A DNA stretch of 64,000 nucleotides from assembly GCF_014610845.1 (NCBI RefSeq), contig NZ_JABTCG010000006.1, positions 1-64,000 of the forward strand. Reading direction: 5' to 3'. Numbering within the stretch: position 1 is the first letter of the stretch; each line of letters opens with the position of its first letter. Shown in pieces: positions 44,901 through 53,118 of the stretch. The notes below the pieces were generated by a model that saw only the letters and a list, made by a program, of their open reading frames with translations, searched no databases and was not told where the DNA came from. The position numbers were made by a program, and so were the translations under genes. The stretch is from Maribacter arenosus. Its GTDB lineage: Bacteria > Bacteroidota > Bacteroidia > Flavobacteriales > Flavobacteriaceae.

Positions 44901-45253
44901 AAAATGTCACGGGTATATTATTTGTCTCTGAAACTGAAAAAGGAGTGGGGTTCAGTGCACTTCATATGATGAATGAAGATTTTGATACCACTGCTGGGAT
45001 TGATTATAAATCGTCAAATAATAGTAAACATACGATTGATATAACGAAGAAGAATTTGGTACAACTCAATATTGATTTAGGGCAGCGGGGTGTTGGAGGG
45101 GACGATAGTTGGTATTCAAAACCACAGGAGCAATATTTATATAAGGGAAGTGAAAGGCATTCATACAGTTTTTATATGATTCCTTTTGAAAATGGGACTT
45201 TGGATAGGTTTATCGAGTTAGGTAAACAATACAGAACTCCAAACGATAATTAA
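41951..45253 (+). CDS. Beta-galactosidase (GH2)
   Basis: The 1100-residue protein has a signal peptide (to about 24) and the full LacZ-type GH2 layout: jelly-roll sugar-binding domain (PSNWEVEGFGIPIYVN), Ig-like domain, TIM barrel with acid/base Glu498 in WSMGNEAGNG and nucleophile Glu571 in IPSEYAHAMGNS, and the C-terminal small-chain domains (FGRGPWENYQDRK). Inside this locus it would remove the galactose beneath sialic acid, before GH20 acts. It is separated from the esterase gene by 145 bases, so it may have its own promoter. Last intact gene of the locus. Confidence 0.94.
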   Translation: MIKPKETFSLLAPFFLLAISLYGQQKNPITDYKYFIENEQVIGENKLPAHASFTSFSTIEERETDSPGYYKSINGTWKFNWVRNPKDRPSAFMNPEYDVSKWDDIKVPSNWEVEGFGIPIYVNHQYEFADYKAPVADDMELVGRIPKNPGDLPNDYNPVGSYVKEFTLDKAWESKEIFLHIGAMKSGGFVWINGEYVGYSQGSKLPAEFNITKAIKTGKNSIALQIFRWTDGSYLECQDFWRISGIERDVFMYAQPKVRIQDFEVTSVLDDTYKNGKLTLELEVENHLVKDRTVVISYQVLDKTNISVASKTKTFKVEKSQKASVDFQMTIPNIEPWSAEHPNLYTLVLETKDNEGKLLETTATKIGFRSIEIKNGLLLVNGQRITLKGVNAQETDPETGHVMSDELIMKDIRLWKENNINAVRLSHYPRGKRFYELCDIYGIYVVDEANIESHGMYYGEHSLARKTNWEKAHVDRMVRMVKRDRNHPSVIIWSMGNEAGNGINFFKGYDAIKTNDNSKRPVQYERSYKDYDASLYDMDTNTDIIVPQYPSPARFEEIGRSRTDRPFIPSEYAHAMGNSTGNFQDYWDIIEQYDNLQGGFIWDWVDQSIWKTNDKGERYYAYGGDYGENMPSDYSFLNNGIVFPDRTPQPALFEVKKAHEFINFKHKGINKHNELRILVENLYDFTNLDQFDFTAKIKADGKVLKTILLQNIEVETHTGKLVRVPLKEIDFKENTEYFVEISARTKGAWGLLPVGFEVAHEQIPLPTKFKKAKANLTSKSTLYVNNVGGIVSVYNDIVKVVFSKKEGRITSYTYKDKELIRDGNGPKPNFWRAVTDNDFGNQMEEKSIGWKIASNNSTVNDIVISELKNGSVLMTVFYGLPAVETTFTSNYTIHGDGVIQIKNTLNTTSYEGDIPRIGMRLQLPKTFDNLSYFGRGPWENYQDRKASAFIDVYKSKVTDQYVPYIRPQDNGYKTDTRWLALSDENVTGILFVSETEKGVGFSALHMMNEDFDTTAGIDYKSSNNSKHTIDITKKNLVQLNIDLGQRGVGGDDSWYSKPQEQYLYKGSERHSYSFYMIPFENGTLDRFIELGKQYRTPNDN

Positions 45254-45266
45254 AGCAAAGGCTCAT

Positions 45267-45473
45267 ATGAAGACATATATTACACTAAAAGCATATTTCC
45301 AGAGTTTGTTTTTACTGGTTTTATTTCCTGTAGTCTGGAAGTCAGAAAGGAATAAGCCAGCACCGTACTGCCCATTAGTCCACATTCCAATTAGGTTCAT
45401 ATGTTTGGAGGATTATTTGTTTGGTTTTCGCGACAGAGACCGTATCTTCAACAGAAGTAATCAGGCATGGTAA
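45267..45473 (+). pseudogene. Truncated remnant of a secreted protein at the end of the sialoglycan locus
   Basis: A 68-codon ORF starts with a signal-peptide-like segment (LKAYFQSLFLLVLFPVVW) but continues with sequence that resembles no mature domain. Another frame reads ETVSSTEVIRHGKAGDKS before a stop at about 45490. I take this as the decayed start of a further secreted glycan enzyme, cut at the junction with the next cargo block. It could also be fortuitous. Confidence 0.33.
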
Positions 45474-45539
45474 GGCCGGCGACAAATCCTAGAGATTGGA
45501 GAGGGCCATTGGATAAAGAGTATTAATACGCGCAATATT

Positions 45540-46997
45540 TTGATAAAGGGTAAAATAGAAATACACGACAAATTTTCGGTCATCATTGATGTAACTTACG
45601 ATACGATTTCAAAAAAAAAGAAATCAAAATATACCACACTTACGTATCTGTTTCTCCCCGATAGTTTGAACATCAATGGCAAAACATATACCGGCGCTAA
45701 ATTTTATAATGATGTACGACTTTTTTTAAAGTATGATACGCCGAATTATTCGTTGGAAGAGATAAGTAGTGGGGAACGGTTTTTACTAAATAACCTAGCA
45801 AAGAATACTAAAATATGTATTAAAAATAGCTCTAAAGAGAATCTATCCCGTTTTAAGAATCAGGTAAAAATGTTCGCAGCTACTTTTAGTAGTTTGCTTA
45901 GGGATGAAACTGATTCTTTTATAAAACGAAAGGAAATATCCAATGATGAGACCATCGCTTTTTTAGAAAAAATAAAACTGATTTTATCTGAATTCAGGGA
46001 CATAGTCGTTTTACTGAAAAATACATCCCTAAAAGATGCTCACAAGAACGTTATGTTCTATGCGGATGAGCATATGAGCAACGTTGTGGAGTTAGAGCTC
46101 ATGAAACTTTTCAATAGTTTTAAAAACAGAAAAATAGGGACAAATTCACTCGAATTGATTGTAGCCCTTATTGAATCTGAGCAAAAATATAAAAAGCAGA
46201 AAAATTACGTTTCACCCAAAGATAAAAATGTAAACCCCGAGGACCTCCTTTATAAAAGAAACAGGTTAAAAAAATACATTGAAAGCGTTTTCTTTTTGTA
46301 TCAGGATATACGAAAAGACGGGGCCCTGTTCGAACAAACCGTATTGGCCCTTGCCGCAGGGCTTGCCATGGTCTTTTCAACCGCTGTTGCTTTTTATTAT
46401 CAACAGCTTTATGGCAATTTCACTATGCCTTTTTTTATCGCCTTGGTAGTGGGTTATATGCTCAAAGACCGTATAAAAGGTTCGGTAAGTCAACTGTTCG
46501 TGAGTAAATCCCATAGTTTATTTTACGATTATAAAATAAAGGTCACCAATGCCTTCGATAATAAAATTGGTATCATAAAGGAAAAGTTTTCATTTGTACC
46601 CCTAAAAAAATTGGGCGCAAAGGTTAAAAAGCATCGACAAAAAGATATGGTCATAGGTATTTCCGAAAGATCCTTGAATGAGCAAATAATAGAATATAAA
46701 AAGAAAGTCACCATCTACCCGAAAAAGTTTGGCAACGACCTTACCGATGAAAATATTATCGGCCTAACCGATATTACCCGCCTTAATTTTCACAGATTCA
46801 TACAGTATATGGATGATCCAAAAAAGGATTATATCTTAGTAAAGAAGGGCGAGGTGTATATGAAAGCTGCCAATAAGGTCTACAATATCAATATTATTCA
46901 AAAATACTATGCCGAGGAGGGTATTGAATTTAGTCGTTACCGCGTGATCATGAATAGAAATGGGATTAAACGAATAGAGAAGGTGGTGCTGGATTAA
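45540..46997 (+). CDS. Membrane protein of unknown function
   Basis: The 485-residue product starts at a TTG codon. The first 250 residues are soluble and mixed alpha/beta with a helical stretch; two close membrane helices follow (about 265-285 and 292-310: TVLALAAGLAMVFSTAVAFY, MPFFIALVVGYML), then a basic soluble domain of about 170 residues. I recognise no family. It is the only plus-strand gene in the block between the sialoglycan locus and the minus-strand stress module, and belongs clearly to neither. Confidence 0.7.
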   Translation: MIKGKIEIHDKFSVIIDVTYDTISKKKKSKYTTLTYLFLPDSLNINGKTYTGAKFYNDVRLFLKYDTPNYSLEEISSGERFLLNNLAKNTKICIKNSSKENLSRFKNQVKMFAATFSSLLRDETDSFIKRKEISNDETIAFLEKIKLILSEFRDIVVLLKNTSLKDAHKNVMFYADEHMSNVVELELMKLFNSFKNRKIGTNSLELIVALIESEQKYKKQKNYVSPKDKNVNPEDLLYKRNRLKKYIESVFFLYQDIRKDGALFEQTVLALAAGLAMVFSTAVAFYYQQLYGNFTMPFFIALVVGYMLKDRIKGSVSQLFVSKSHSLFYDYKIKVTNAFDNKIGIIKEKFSFVPLKKLGAKVKKHRQKDMVIGISERSLNEQIIEYKKKVTIYPKKFGNDLTDENIIGLTDITRLNFHRFIQYMDDPKKDYILVKKGEVYMKAANKVYNINIIQKYYAEEGIEFSRYRVIMNRNGIKRIEKVVLD

Positions 46998-47269
46998 GGA
47001 ACCCTATTCACTATGTATCTAATGTCTAGCGAGTTATTGTAAGTTCTGAAACGTTCCATAGAGTTTTGCTCCTTGGAACTTCAAAGACCTTTTGAAAGAT
47101 AAAAACATTGGATAAGCTGTAAAGTTGGGCGTCCTTACCAGAATCAAACTGCAGTATTGCAATAACTTAAAAACAAAGTAAAATGAAAAAATCTATTACC
47201 TTCATTTGATGACATGTTTTTAAAAGTTATTATACATCTTTTTATAAGTTGTAGATTGAAGATGTACAG
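46998..47269. other. Intergenic region between convergent genes
   Basis: About 270 bases between the convergent ends of the unknown membrane protein gene and the MscS gene. I see no clear terminator, RNA or ORF. Confidence 0.4.
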
Positions 47270-48523
47270 CTATGGATGGTACAATGCTTTTAAATTAGTG
47301 GGTAGTTCAAAAACCTCTAATTCAAAATAAGGCAGTGCGGCTAATAGATGATCAAAAACATCGGCCATGATGTATTCATAGTTTACCCATCGTTTGTCCG
47401 CACTAAAGGCATAAATCTCCAAAGGCAAACCCTGGGAGGTAGGGGCTAACTGGCGTACCATCAAGGTCATATCTTTGTTGACGGCTGGATGGTTTTCCAA
47501 ATAAGAGCTCACATATTTTCTGAATACCCCGATGTTGGTCAAGTTTCTACCGTTTATTGCCAATGTTTTATCAACCACATTTTCAAGGTTGTACGAATTT
47601 ATCTTTTCACTTCTAGTAATAAGATACGGTTTGATGAGTTGGATTTTTTTTAGGGATTCTATATATTCATCGGTCAAGAACCGGATACTTTTTTGACTGA
47701 TGATCAGTGATCTTTTAACGCGCCTTCCACCAGAGTCTTGCATGCCGCGCCAGTTTTTGAACGAATCGGAAACAAGGGCATAGGTGGGGATTGTGGTAAT
47801 GGTCTTGTCGAAGTTCTGCACCTTGACCGTGGCTAGGGTAATCCCGATTACATCGCCATCGGCACCATATTTATCAAAGGTGATCCAGTCCCCGATACGT
47901 ACCATATCGTTGATGCTTACCTGTATGCTTGCAACAAGGCCCAAAATGGAATCTTTGAAGATCAAAATAACAACGGCAGAACCAGCACCTAGGGCGGTGA
48001 AATATTTCCAAACGGTAATTTCGGTTAGGATCGCGAATACAGTAAAGATGCCAACGATCCATGCGAAGATCATAAGGACCTGAACATAGCTATCCATCGG
48101 CTTGTCCTTGAATCTCGGAATTGTTTTTAAGTAGTCGTTGATGCTCTTAAAAAAGCTCTTGACCACAAAAAGAGTGAGTACCACAAATAGAATTTGAAGT
48201 ATTTTCAAGGCTATCATTCCCCCGTAATCAAAACCAATAAACGCGAACGGGATAAACTCGAACAAAACCAACAATGGGATAATATGGGCCATATAGCGCG
48301 GCACCCTATTGACGACCAGGAAATTATCAAAATTGGTCCTGGATTTCCTGGCTAAGTTTACCGTAATTTTCCGTAGTATTTTCCAGATGATAAAATCGAG
48401 CAGCCAAGCTAAAATAAACGCGGCTACCAGTAAGGCTAGAAGGTTGAGGTAGGAGGCAAGACTTTCAGTAATTCCTATCTTTAACAGATAATCATATAAA
48501 ATTCGGTTTAATCCGTTGTCCAT
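47270..48523 (-). CDS. MscS-family mechanosensitive channel (YbdG/MscM-like)
   Basis: The 417-residue protein has about five membrane helices (20-45, 75-95, 100-125, 145-170, 175-195) and the MscS pore/beta region: LGAGSAVVILIFKDSILGLVASIQV, MVRIGDWITFDKYGADGDVIGITLATVKVQNFD. The C-terminus carries YDYENVVDKT-like repeats and QLAPTSQGLPLEIYAFS, which fit the YbdG branch. It opens under membrane tension to release solutes. It is the last gene of the minus-strand stress block. Confidence 0.9.
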   Translation of the reverse strand: MDNGLNRILYDYLLKIGITESLASYLNLLALLVAAFILAWLLDFIIWKILRKITVNLARKSRTNFDNFLVVNRVPRYMAHIIPLLVLFEFIPFAFIGFDYGGMIALKILQILFVVLTLFVVKSFFKSINDYLKTIPRFKDKPMDSYVQVLMIFAWIVGIFTVFAILTEITVWKYFTALGAGSAVVILIFKDSILGLVASIQVSINDMVRIGDWITFDKYGADGDVIGITLATVKVQNFDKTITTIPTYALVSDSFKNWRGMQDSGGRRVKRSLIISQKSIRFLTDEYIESLKKIQLIKPYLITRSEKINSYNLENVVDKTLAINGRNLTNIGVFRKYVSSYLENHPAVNKDMTLMVRQLAPTSQGLPLEIYAFSADKRWVNYEYIMADVFDHLLAALPYFELEVFELPTNLKALYHP

Positions 48524-48566
48524 TAGGTATGATGATTAATCGCTATATGCGAATAGCTTTTCTATG

Positions 48567-49082
48567 TTACTCTATTCTTTTCCCCTGTGTTGTAAAAGAC
48601 AGGCCTTTTGAGCCATAGGTAGAAATCATGACGCCTTCAAATAACGGTTCAGTCGATGTCATTTTTATTTTCCAATCGAAAATAAAGTTGGCCCCAGCGA
48701 CGCCTGTTTGGCCAACATCGTCGATAACGATTTCAACGGTTTCCAAGGGAGCAACATATATAGGTTTATCAAAATAAGTGTGTATCGGTTTAGCGTGGGT
48801 GTCATAATATTCTGCCTTTGTAATATACACGGTATCCTTTAAACCGATATTTCGAATGCTCGCCGTAACGGTTAGGTTATGTGTTTTATGTTCAGAAAGG
48901 CTATAAATCTGTGAATACACCGAAAGATATGTTTTACCCGATTCAAGCGAGTCCAATAGTGTGGAATGTACGGTTCTTTTTTCAAAATTTTCATGATGTG
49001 GTTCATTTGTTCCATAATGTTCTTCGCAGGAGCAAAACAAAACCAATAGAAAAAAAAGAATGATATTAGTCTTCATTAACAT
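48567..49082 (-). CDS. DUF3124 lipoprotein
   Basis: A 171-residue lipoprotein (lipobox VLFCSC, Cys about 19; a start two codons later at 49076 is equally likely). The mature part has STLLDSLESGKTYLSVYSQIYS, LTVTASIRNIGLKDTVYITKAEYYDT and FIFDWKI, which I associate with the DUF3124 beta-sandwich family. Function unknown. It stands between the UspA pair and the MscS channel with short gaps, so an envelope-stress role is inferred only from context. Confidence 0.75.
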   Translation of the reverse strand: MLMKTNIILFFLLVLFCSCEEHYGTNEPHHENFEKRTVHSTLLDSLESGKTYLSVYSQIYSLSEHKTHNLTVTASIRNIGLKDTVYITKAEYYDTHAKPIHTYFDKPIYVAPLETVEIVIDDVGQTGVAGANFIFDWKIKMTSTEPLFEGVMISTYGSKGLSFTTQGKRIE

Positions 49083-49116
49083 GACTTAAATGGGTTATTT
49101 TTAAATATGAGGATTC

Positions 49117-49962
49117 TTATCCGTGCAAAGCCAATACGGGTACATCCTTAAAATAGCCCAACTTACCCAAGGTGGGCTTACCGAAGCCCAATCTTTCCAA
49201 AAATGATGGTTTCTTGTCGATATAACTAATCATATTACTATGCCTGATCTCTACGAAAGAGCTCAATGCATCGGCCATCTTCAAATTGTGAAGTACGTTG
49301 AAACTAAGGTCAACATCCTTAAAATACTTTCGTAACCGTATCTTGTTATTTTTTTGTTGCAGGTTCAGGGAGCCATTATCCGTCAAACTAAGCACTTGTA
49401 TGCTGGCACCTGTCATTATCGCGATCTCGGCCAGGTATTTGATTTCGGAAGTTTTGAAATCGGTGTTGAAATTCGTAGCCAGAACAATTTCTTCCGGCCG
49501 GTCGAAGGTTACATTTTTGGGCACTACCAGAACAGGACACTTTCGTACGTTCTCAATAACTGCCAAGGTATTCTTTCCATATCTACCTTCCCTTTCATTG
49601 GTCATACCCTTAGCACCCATGATGATCATATCGATCTGCATGTCCGCAACGAGATCTTTGACCGTATCTAAAAACAAAGTTGAGCGGGAGACGATATGAA
49701 ACCGATGCTTCGGGTTATCGTTCTCAAAGGTCAACCTAACCATAATATCCCCCAGACTTTGCATGGAGCGCTTTTCCGAAAGCTTGTTAAATGCCTCGTC
49801 GGGATCCAATAAGGGAACACTGTCAAGACCATAAACATCTTTCGAATAGGTGTTCAGGATATAAAAATCACATTTATGATTCTCATAGAGTTTGATGCCA
49901 TATTGAATAGCGTTCCACGAATTTTTAGAAAAATCGGTAGGCAATAATAGTTTTTTCCTCAT
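49117..49962 (-). CDS. Universal stress protein, tandem UspA domains
   Basis: The 281-residue protein has two Usp domains: the first starts KLLLPTDFSKNSWNAIQYGIKLYE with IDMIIMGAKGMTNEREGRYGKNT (the ATP-binding G-2x-G-9x-G-type stretch), the second starts EEIVLATNFNTDFKTSEIKYLAEIA and looks degenerate in its nucleotide site. Tandem Usp proteins are usual in Bacteroidota. It lies 18 bases after a small unknown gene in the block. Confidence 0.9.
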   Translation of the reverse strand: MRKKLLLPTDFSKNSWNAIQYGIKLYENHKCDFYILNTYSKDVYGLDSVPLLDPDEAFNKLSEKRSMQSLGDIMVRLTFENDNPKHRFHIVSRSTLFLDTVKDLVADMQIDMIIMGAKGMTNEREGRYGKNTLAVIENVRKCPVLVVPKNVTFDRPEEIVLATNFNTDFKTSEIKYLAEIAIMTGASIQVLSLTDNGSLNLQQKNNKIRLRKYFKDVDLSFNVLHNLKMADALSSFVEIRHSNMISYIDKKPSFLERLGFGKPTLGKLGYFKDVPVLALHG

Positions 49963-49980
49963 GACTTTAAGGTTTTGATT

Positions 49981-50373
49981 TTAGCGTTTGGCTTCTAATA
50001 AAATGTTGGATAGCACTTTTAATTTTACATACCTAAATTTTTTTTTATGTGCTAGGTACAGATTGCGGTTTCTTTCATGCTTGCTCAGATAGAATGCATC
50101 ACATTCGACCGTATCGCATTCGATCGCAACTTTAATAACACCTTCATATCGATACAATGTTCTTAAGTTTAAGACGTTCTCCCTTCGCAGGGTCTGTAGC
50201 TCTTGATACAAAACGGCATTGTTCAACATTCTATCCTCGATATCCAACAGATACTCCAATTCTTCGTTGATATATTCGAGATCGTCGGTCCAATTGCTGA
50301 CCTCTGCCTTGTCTTTTTTTATCATAATACTACTGTCGGACTCATGGTTGTAAAATAATTTTGTTGCGTTCAT
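49981..50373 (-). CDS. Small protein of unknown function in the stress block
   Basis: The 130-residue product is charged and mostly helical (LEYINEELEYLLDIEDRMLNNAVLYQELQTLRRENVL), with a basic C-terminus. The helix with regular Leu spacing suggests a coiled coil. No membrane segment or known motif. Its start codon overlaps the end of the GreA/Rnk-like gene by 4 bases, so the two are translationally coupled and may act together. Confidence 0.65.
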   Translation of the reverse strand: MNATKLFYNHESDSSIMIKKDKAEVSNWTDDLEYINEELEYLLDIEDRMLNNAVLYQELQTLRRENVLNLRTLYRYEGVIKVAIECDTVECDAFYLSKHERNRNLYLAHKKKFRYVKLKVLSNILLEAKR

Positions 50374-50789
50374 AATATCATATTTGCATTAATGTATTTA
50401 TTCTCTTGGTCCACTTTTTCAATAATCAATTTTTGTTCGCCTGATGGGAATTCCCATGTTATCGAATCTCCCTCGGCGTAGCCAATAACCGCTGCCCCCA
50501 TAGGGGTTAGAATCGATACTTTGTTGTTTTTGACATCGCTGACGTTGGGCATGACCAATTTGAATTTTCTGTTCCATCCATTTTTCGAGGCGATGGTAAT
50601 CGTCGAATTAAAGCGGATGACATCGTTGGGCATATCCGCTTCGTCGTATATTTTGGCGGCCTCCAGTTCGCCCACCAGTTTCTTGACCGATGTGCGCAAG
50701 GTGTCGTCCCTATAATATCCTGTTAGGTTCATGAACCGTTTAAGGAGAACATACTCCTTTTTTTCTATGACTAAACTTCCGTATTTCAT
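50370..50789 (-). CDS. GreA/Rnk-like C-terminal-domain protein, copy 1
   Basis: The 139-residue protein ends with the FKBP-like GreA/GreB C-terminal domain as found in Rnk: DMPNDVIRFNSTITIASKNG, KFKLVMPNVSDVKNNKVSILTPMGAAVIGYAEGDSITW. The N-terminal 50 residues are not the long GreA coiled coil with its catalytic acids, so cleavage-factor activity is unlikely; binding RNA polymerase as Rnk does is plausible. Two relatives lie at 53544 and 54030 in the same block. It is 12 bases after the dehydrogenase gene. Confidence 0.82.
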   Translation of the reverse strand: MKYGSLVIEKKEYVLLKRFMNLTGYYRDDTLRTSVKKLVGELEAAKIYDEADMPNDVIRFNSTITIASKNGWNRKFKLVMPNVSDVKNNKVSILTPMGAAVIGYAEGDSITWEFPSGEQKLIIEKVDQENKYINANMIL

Positions 50790-50801
50790 GTTTGTTGATT
50801 T

Positions 50802-52094
50802 TTAAGGGAAAATTCCCCGTTGCACATATGCCTTCTCAAGACGCTCAATGGCGATAATGAATGCGGCGGTCCGCATATCCACTTTTCTGCTTTTTGCAGT
50901 TTCCATAACTTTGGAAAACGATTCTTTCAGTTTCTTCTCCAGTTTGGCCATGACCTCATCCAATTGCCAGATTTCGCCGTTACGGTTCTGTAGCCATTCG
51001 AAATAACTACCGATAACGCCACCGGAATTGCAAAGGATATCGGGAATGATTTCAATGCCTTTATTTAATAGAATTTTCTCCGCCTCCACATCGGTAGGCC
51101 CATTGGCCCCTTCGGCAATCAGATAGGCTTTTATGCGTTGTGCGTTTTCTGCGGTAATCTGATTACCCAACGCGGCTGGGACGATGATATCGCAATCCAA
51201 ACCGAAAAATTCCGAACTTTCTATGGGTCGGGCATCGGCAAAACCGCCGATACTTCGGTTATTCGACTCTGAAAAGGCTAGAAGACCTTCCGCCGAAATA
51301 CCGTTTTCATTGAGAATGGTTCCCGAGGCATCTTGAACGGCGGTCAAAACTGCACCTTCTTTTTCCAGGAAATGGGAAGTCCAGTACCCCACATTTCCAA
51401 AGCCTTGTACGATGAACTTTTTATCCTTTAGTTCAACATTCTTTCGTTCCGCCCAAAACTTGATGGTTAGAAATACCCCATAGCCCGTGGCCCGATCTCG
51501 TCCTTCCGAACCGCCTGCACCAATGGGTTTACCGGTAACCACGTGCATATTCGTAGAGCGTTCGGCAGGTGGTTTAGTGGACATATAGGTGTCCAATATC
51601 CACGCCATGGTTTGCGGATTGGTGTTCACATCTGGCGCGGGAATATCCAATTCAGGCCCGATGTTATCGCCCAAGGCATATGTAAATCGACGGGTTATCC
51701 TTTCCAGTTCGGTATCGGAATATTTTTTTGGATCCAACTGTATTCCCCCTTTTGCTCCGCCATAGGGCAAGCCAGCCAACGAAGTTTTCCAGGTCATCCA
51801 CATGGCCAATGCCCTTGCGGCATCGATATCGACAGTCTCGTGATAACGTAGCCCTCCTTTATAGGGACCCAATGCATTGTTATGTTGAACGCGGTAGCCC
51901 GTAAAGACCTCTACTTCACCATTATCCATACGGACCGGAAAATGTACGACCAGTTCATTGTTGGTCACTTCCAATATTTTACGGATATTAGGATTGAGGG
52001 TGATGATATCGGCAGCATTATCGAACTGTCGCATTACGTTGTCCAACATCCCCTGTTTGGGCTGTTTTTTTGGTGAAGCTAATTTTGTTGTCAT
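50802..52094 (-). CDS. Glutamate dehydrogenase-type enzyme (Glu/Leu/Phe/Val family)
   Basis: The 430-residue dehydrogenase has the hexameric GDH motifs: FPVRMDNGEVEVFTGYRVQH, GGLRYH, the catalytic PYGGAKGGI, DIPAPDVNTNPQTMAWILD, the Rossmann FIVQGFGNVGYW and LIAEGANGPTDVEAE. It interconverts glutamate and 2-oxoglutarate with ammonia. It is distinct from the backbone enzyme at 14911. Carriage inside a sigma54-controlled stress block hints at a nitrogen or osmolyte role, which is inference. Confidence 0.93.
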   Translation of the reverse strand: MTTKLASPKKQPKQGMLDNVMRQFDNAADIITLNPNIRKILEVTNNELVVHFPVRMDNGEVEVFTGYRVQHNNALGPYKGGLRYHETVDIDAARALAMWMTWKTSLAGLPYGGAKGGIQLDPKKYSDTELERITRRFTYALGDNIGPELDIPAPDVNTNPQTMAWILDTYMSTKPPAERSTNMHVVTGKPIGAGGSEGRDRATGYGVFLTIKFWAERKNVELKDKKFIVQGFGNVGYWTSHFLEKEGAVLTAVQDASGTILNENGISAEGLLAFSESNNRSIGGFADARPIESSEFFGLDCDIIVPAALGNQITAENAQRIKAYLIAEGANGPTDVEAEKILLNKGIEIIPDILCNSGGVIGSYFEWLQNRNGEIWQLDEVMAKLEKKLKESFSKVMETAKSRKVDMRTAAFIIAIERLEKAYVQRGIFP

Positions 52095-52095
52095 T

Positions 52096-52338
52096 TTATT
52101 TTATTAAAAGTTCTTTATTTTTATTTGCCTGCCTGCCGTAGGCAAGGTGGTCACTTGCCGTTTCTACTGAGACCATAACCATTGGTTCGTTATCCTTATC
52201 CAAGTGATGTACATATTCGCTACACGAGCTTATACTGCTCATATCCGTTGTCAACGAGCAATGAGGGGCATGCCTGCACGTTGAACATATACTCCGTTTA
52301 TAATTTTTCATTTTTTTTAATTTATTTAACGTGGTCAA
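52096..52338 (-). CDS. Small cysteine-rich protein
   Basis: The 80-residue product (a later start at M10, 52311, is possible) contains CSTCRHAPHCSLTTD followed by SSCSEY, four cysteines that could bind a metal. No family recognised. It ends one base before the GDH gene and starts 9 bases after the four-helix-bundle protein gene, so it is part of the block's transcript. An imperfect inverted repeat, TTGCCT/AGGCAA, lies in its 3' part (about 52127-52147). Confidence 0.55.
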   Translation of the reverse strand: MTTLNKLKKMKNYKRSICSTCRHAPHCSLTTDMSSISSCSEYVHHLDKDNEPMVMVSVETASDHLAYGRQANKNKELLIK

Positions 52339-52347
52339 AAACTTTAT

Positions 52348-52971
52348 TTAGCGTACTGCATGCATTGTTTTTACAGGATAGAAAATCAAGAACAATATGG
52401 CCACTCCTATAATGATCATAAAAGCGACTTCAAGTTTTGAGAGTAGAATGTTCATGCCCAGCGACTTGTTGGAAAGTTCCGTCAGTTGCTCGCTTTCCGA
52501 AAGTTGTATTTTGGCAAGGGCATCTAAATTTCGTTGCATCTCGTCCAGCGTTTTAAGGGCAACGATGCCCAAATCCGCTTCGATTTCATTGGAAGGTTGT
52601 ACAATTTTGTCTTCTAGCTCTTGTAGTTTGGAAAATTGTCTGTTCAATTCGTTGAGAAGACTTGATTCTTTTTGGGTCAGTTTGGTTATTCCAAAATCGA
52701 TGAGTAATAGTTGTGCTTTTTCATTTTCGGATGTAATGGTATTATCGTTATAGTTTTTAATCAACTTGAGTTTTTTGTTATGGAATATTGTGCTTAACTG
52801 GTAGATATAATCCTGAACCACCACACGATCTTTATATACAGAATTGACGGTAGTCTGAATCGTCGAAAAATGTCTTGAGTCCAATCGATTAGATCCCAAG
52901 ACCAGAAGAAAAGCTATGGTCATTATTAAACCTATTTGTATACGTTGTGCTACTGAAAATTTTGTAAACAT
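52348..52971 (-). CDS. Membrane protein with four-helix-bundle sensor domain
   Basis: The 207-residue protein has two membrane helices (about 12-28 and 180-200) flanking a periplasmic, helical domain of 150 residues (STIQTTVNSVYKDRVVVQDYIYQLSTIFHNKKLKLI) like the 4HB_MCP sensor domain. The cytoplasmic part after helix 2 is only about eight residues: no HAMP, methyl-accepting or kinase domain is present. It may be a partner subunit for the nearby histidine kinase, which lacks its own sensor membrane domain; that link is inference. Confidence 0.7.
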   Translation of the reverse strand: MFTKFSVAQRIQIGLIMTIAFLLVLGSNRLDSRHFSTIQTTVNSVYKDRVVVQDYIYQLSTIFHNKKLKLIKNYNDNTITSENEKAQLLLIDFGITKLTQKESSLLNELNRQFSKLQELEDKIVQPSNEIEADLGIVALKTLDEMQRNLDALAKIQLSESEQLTELSNKSLGMNILLSKLEVAFMIIIGVAILFLIFYPVKTMHAVR

Positions 52972-53118
52972 GTTTTCTGTTTTTCTCGATTATTTTTCTA
53001 ATTGTTATTAGATGGGGCTATAATCCGTGGAAAAAAATCCACCCGGTCCTGGTCTTTTATTTATTTGAGCAAATCAAGATCTAATGAACCGGATGGATTG
53101 CAACAACCAATCAAAAAG

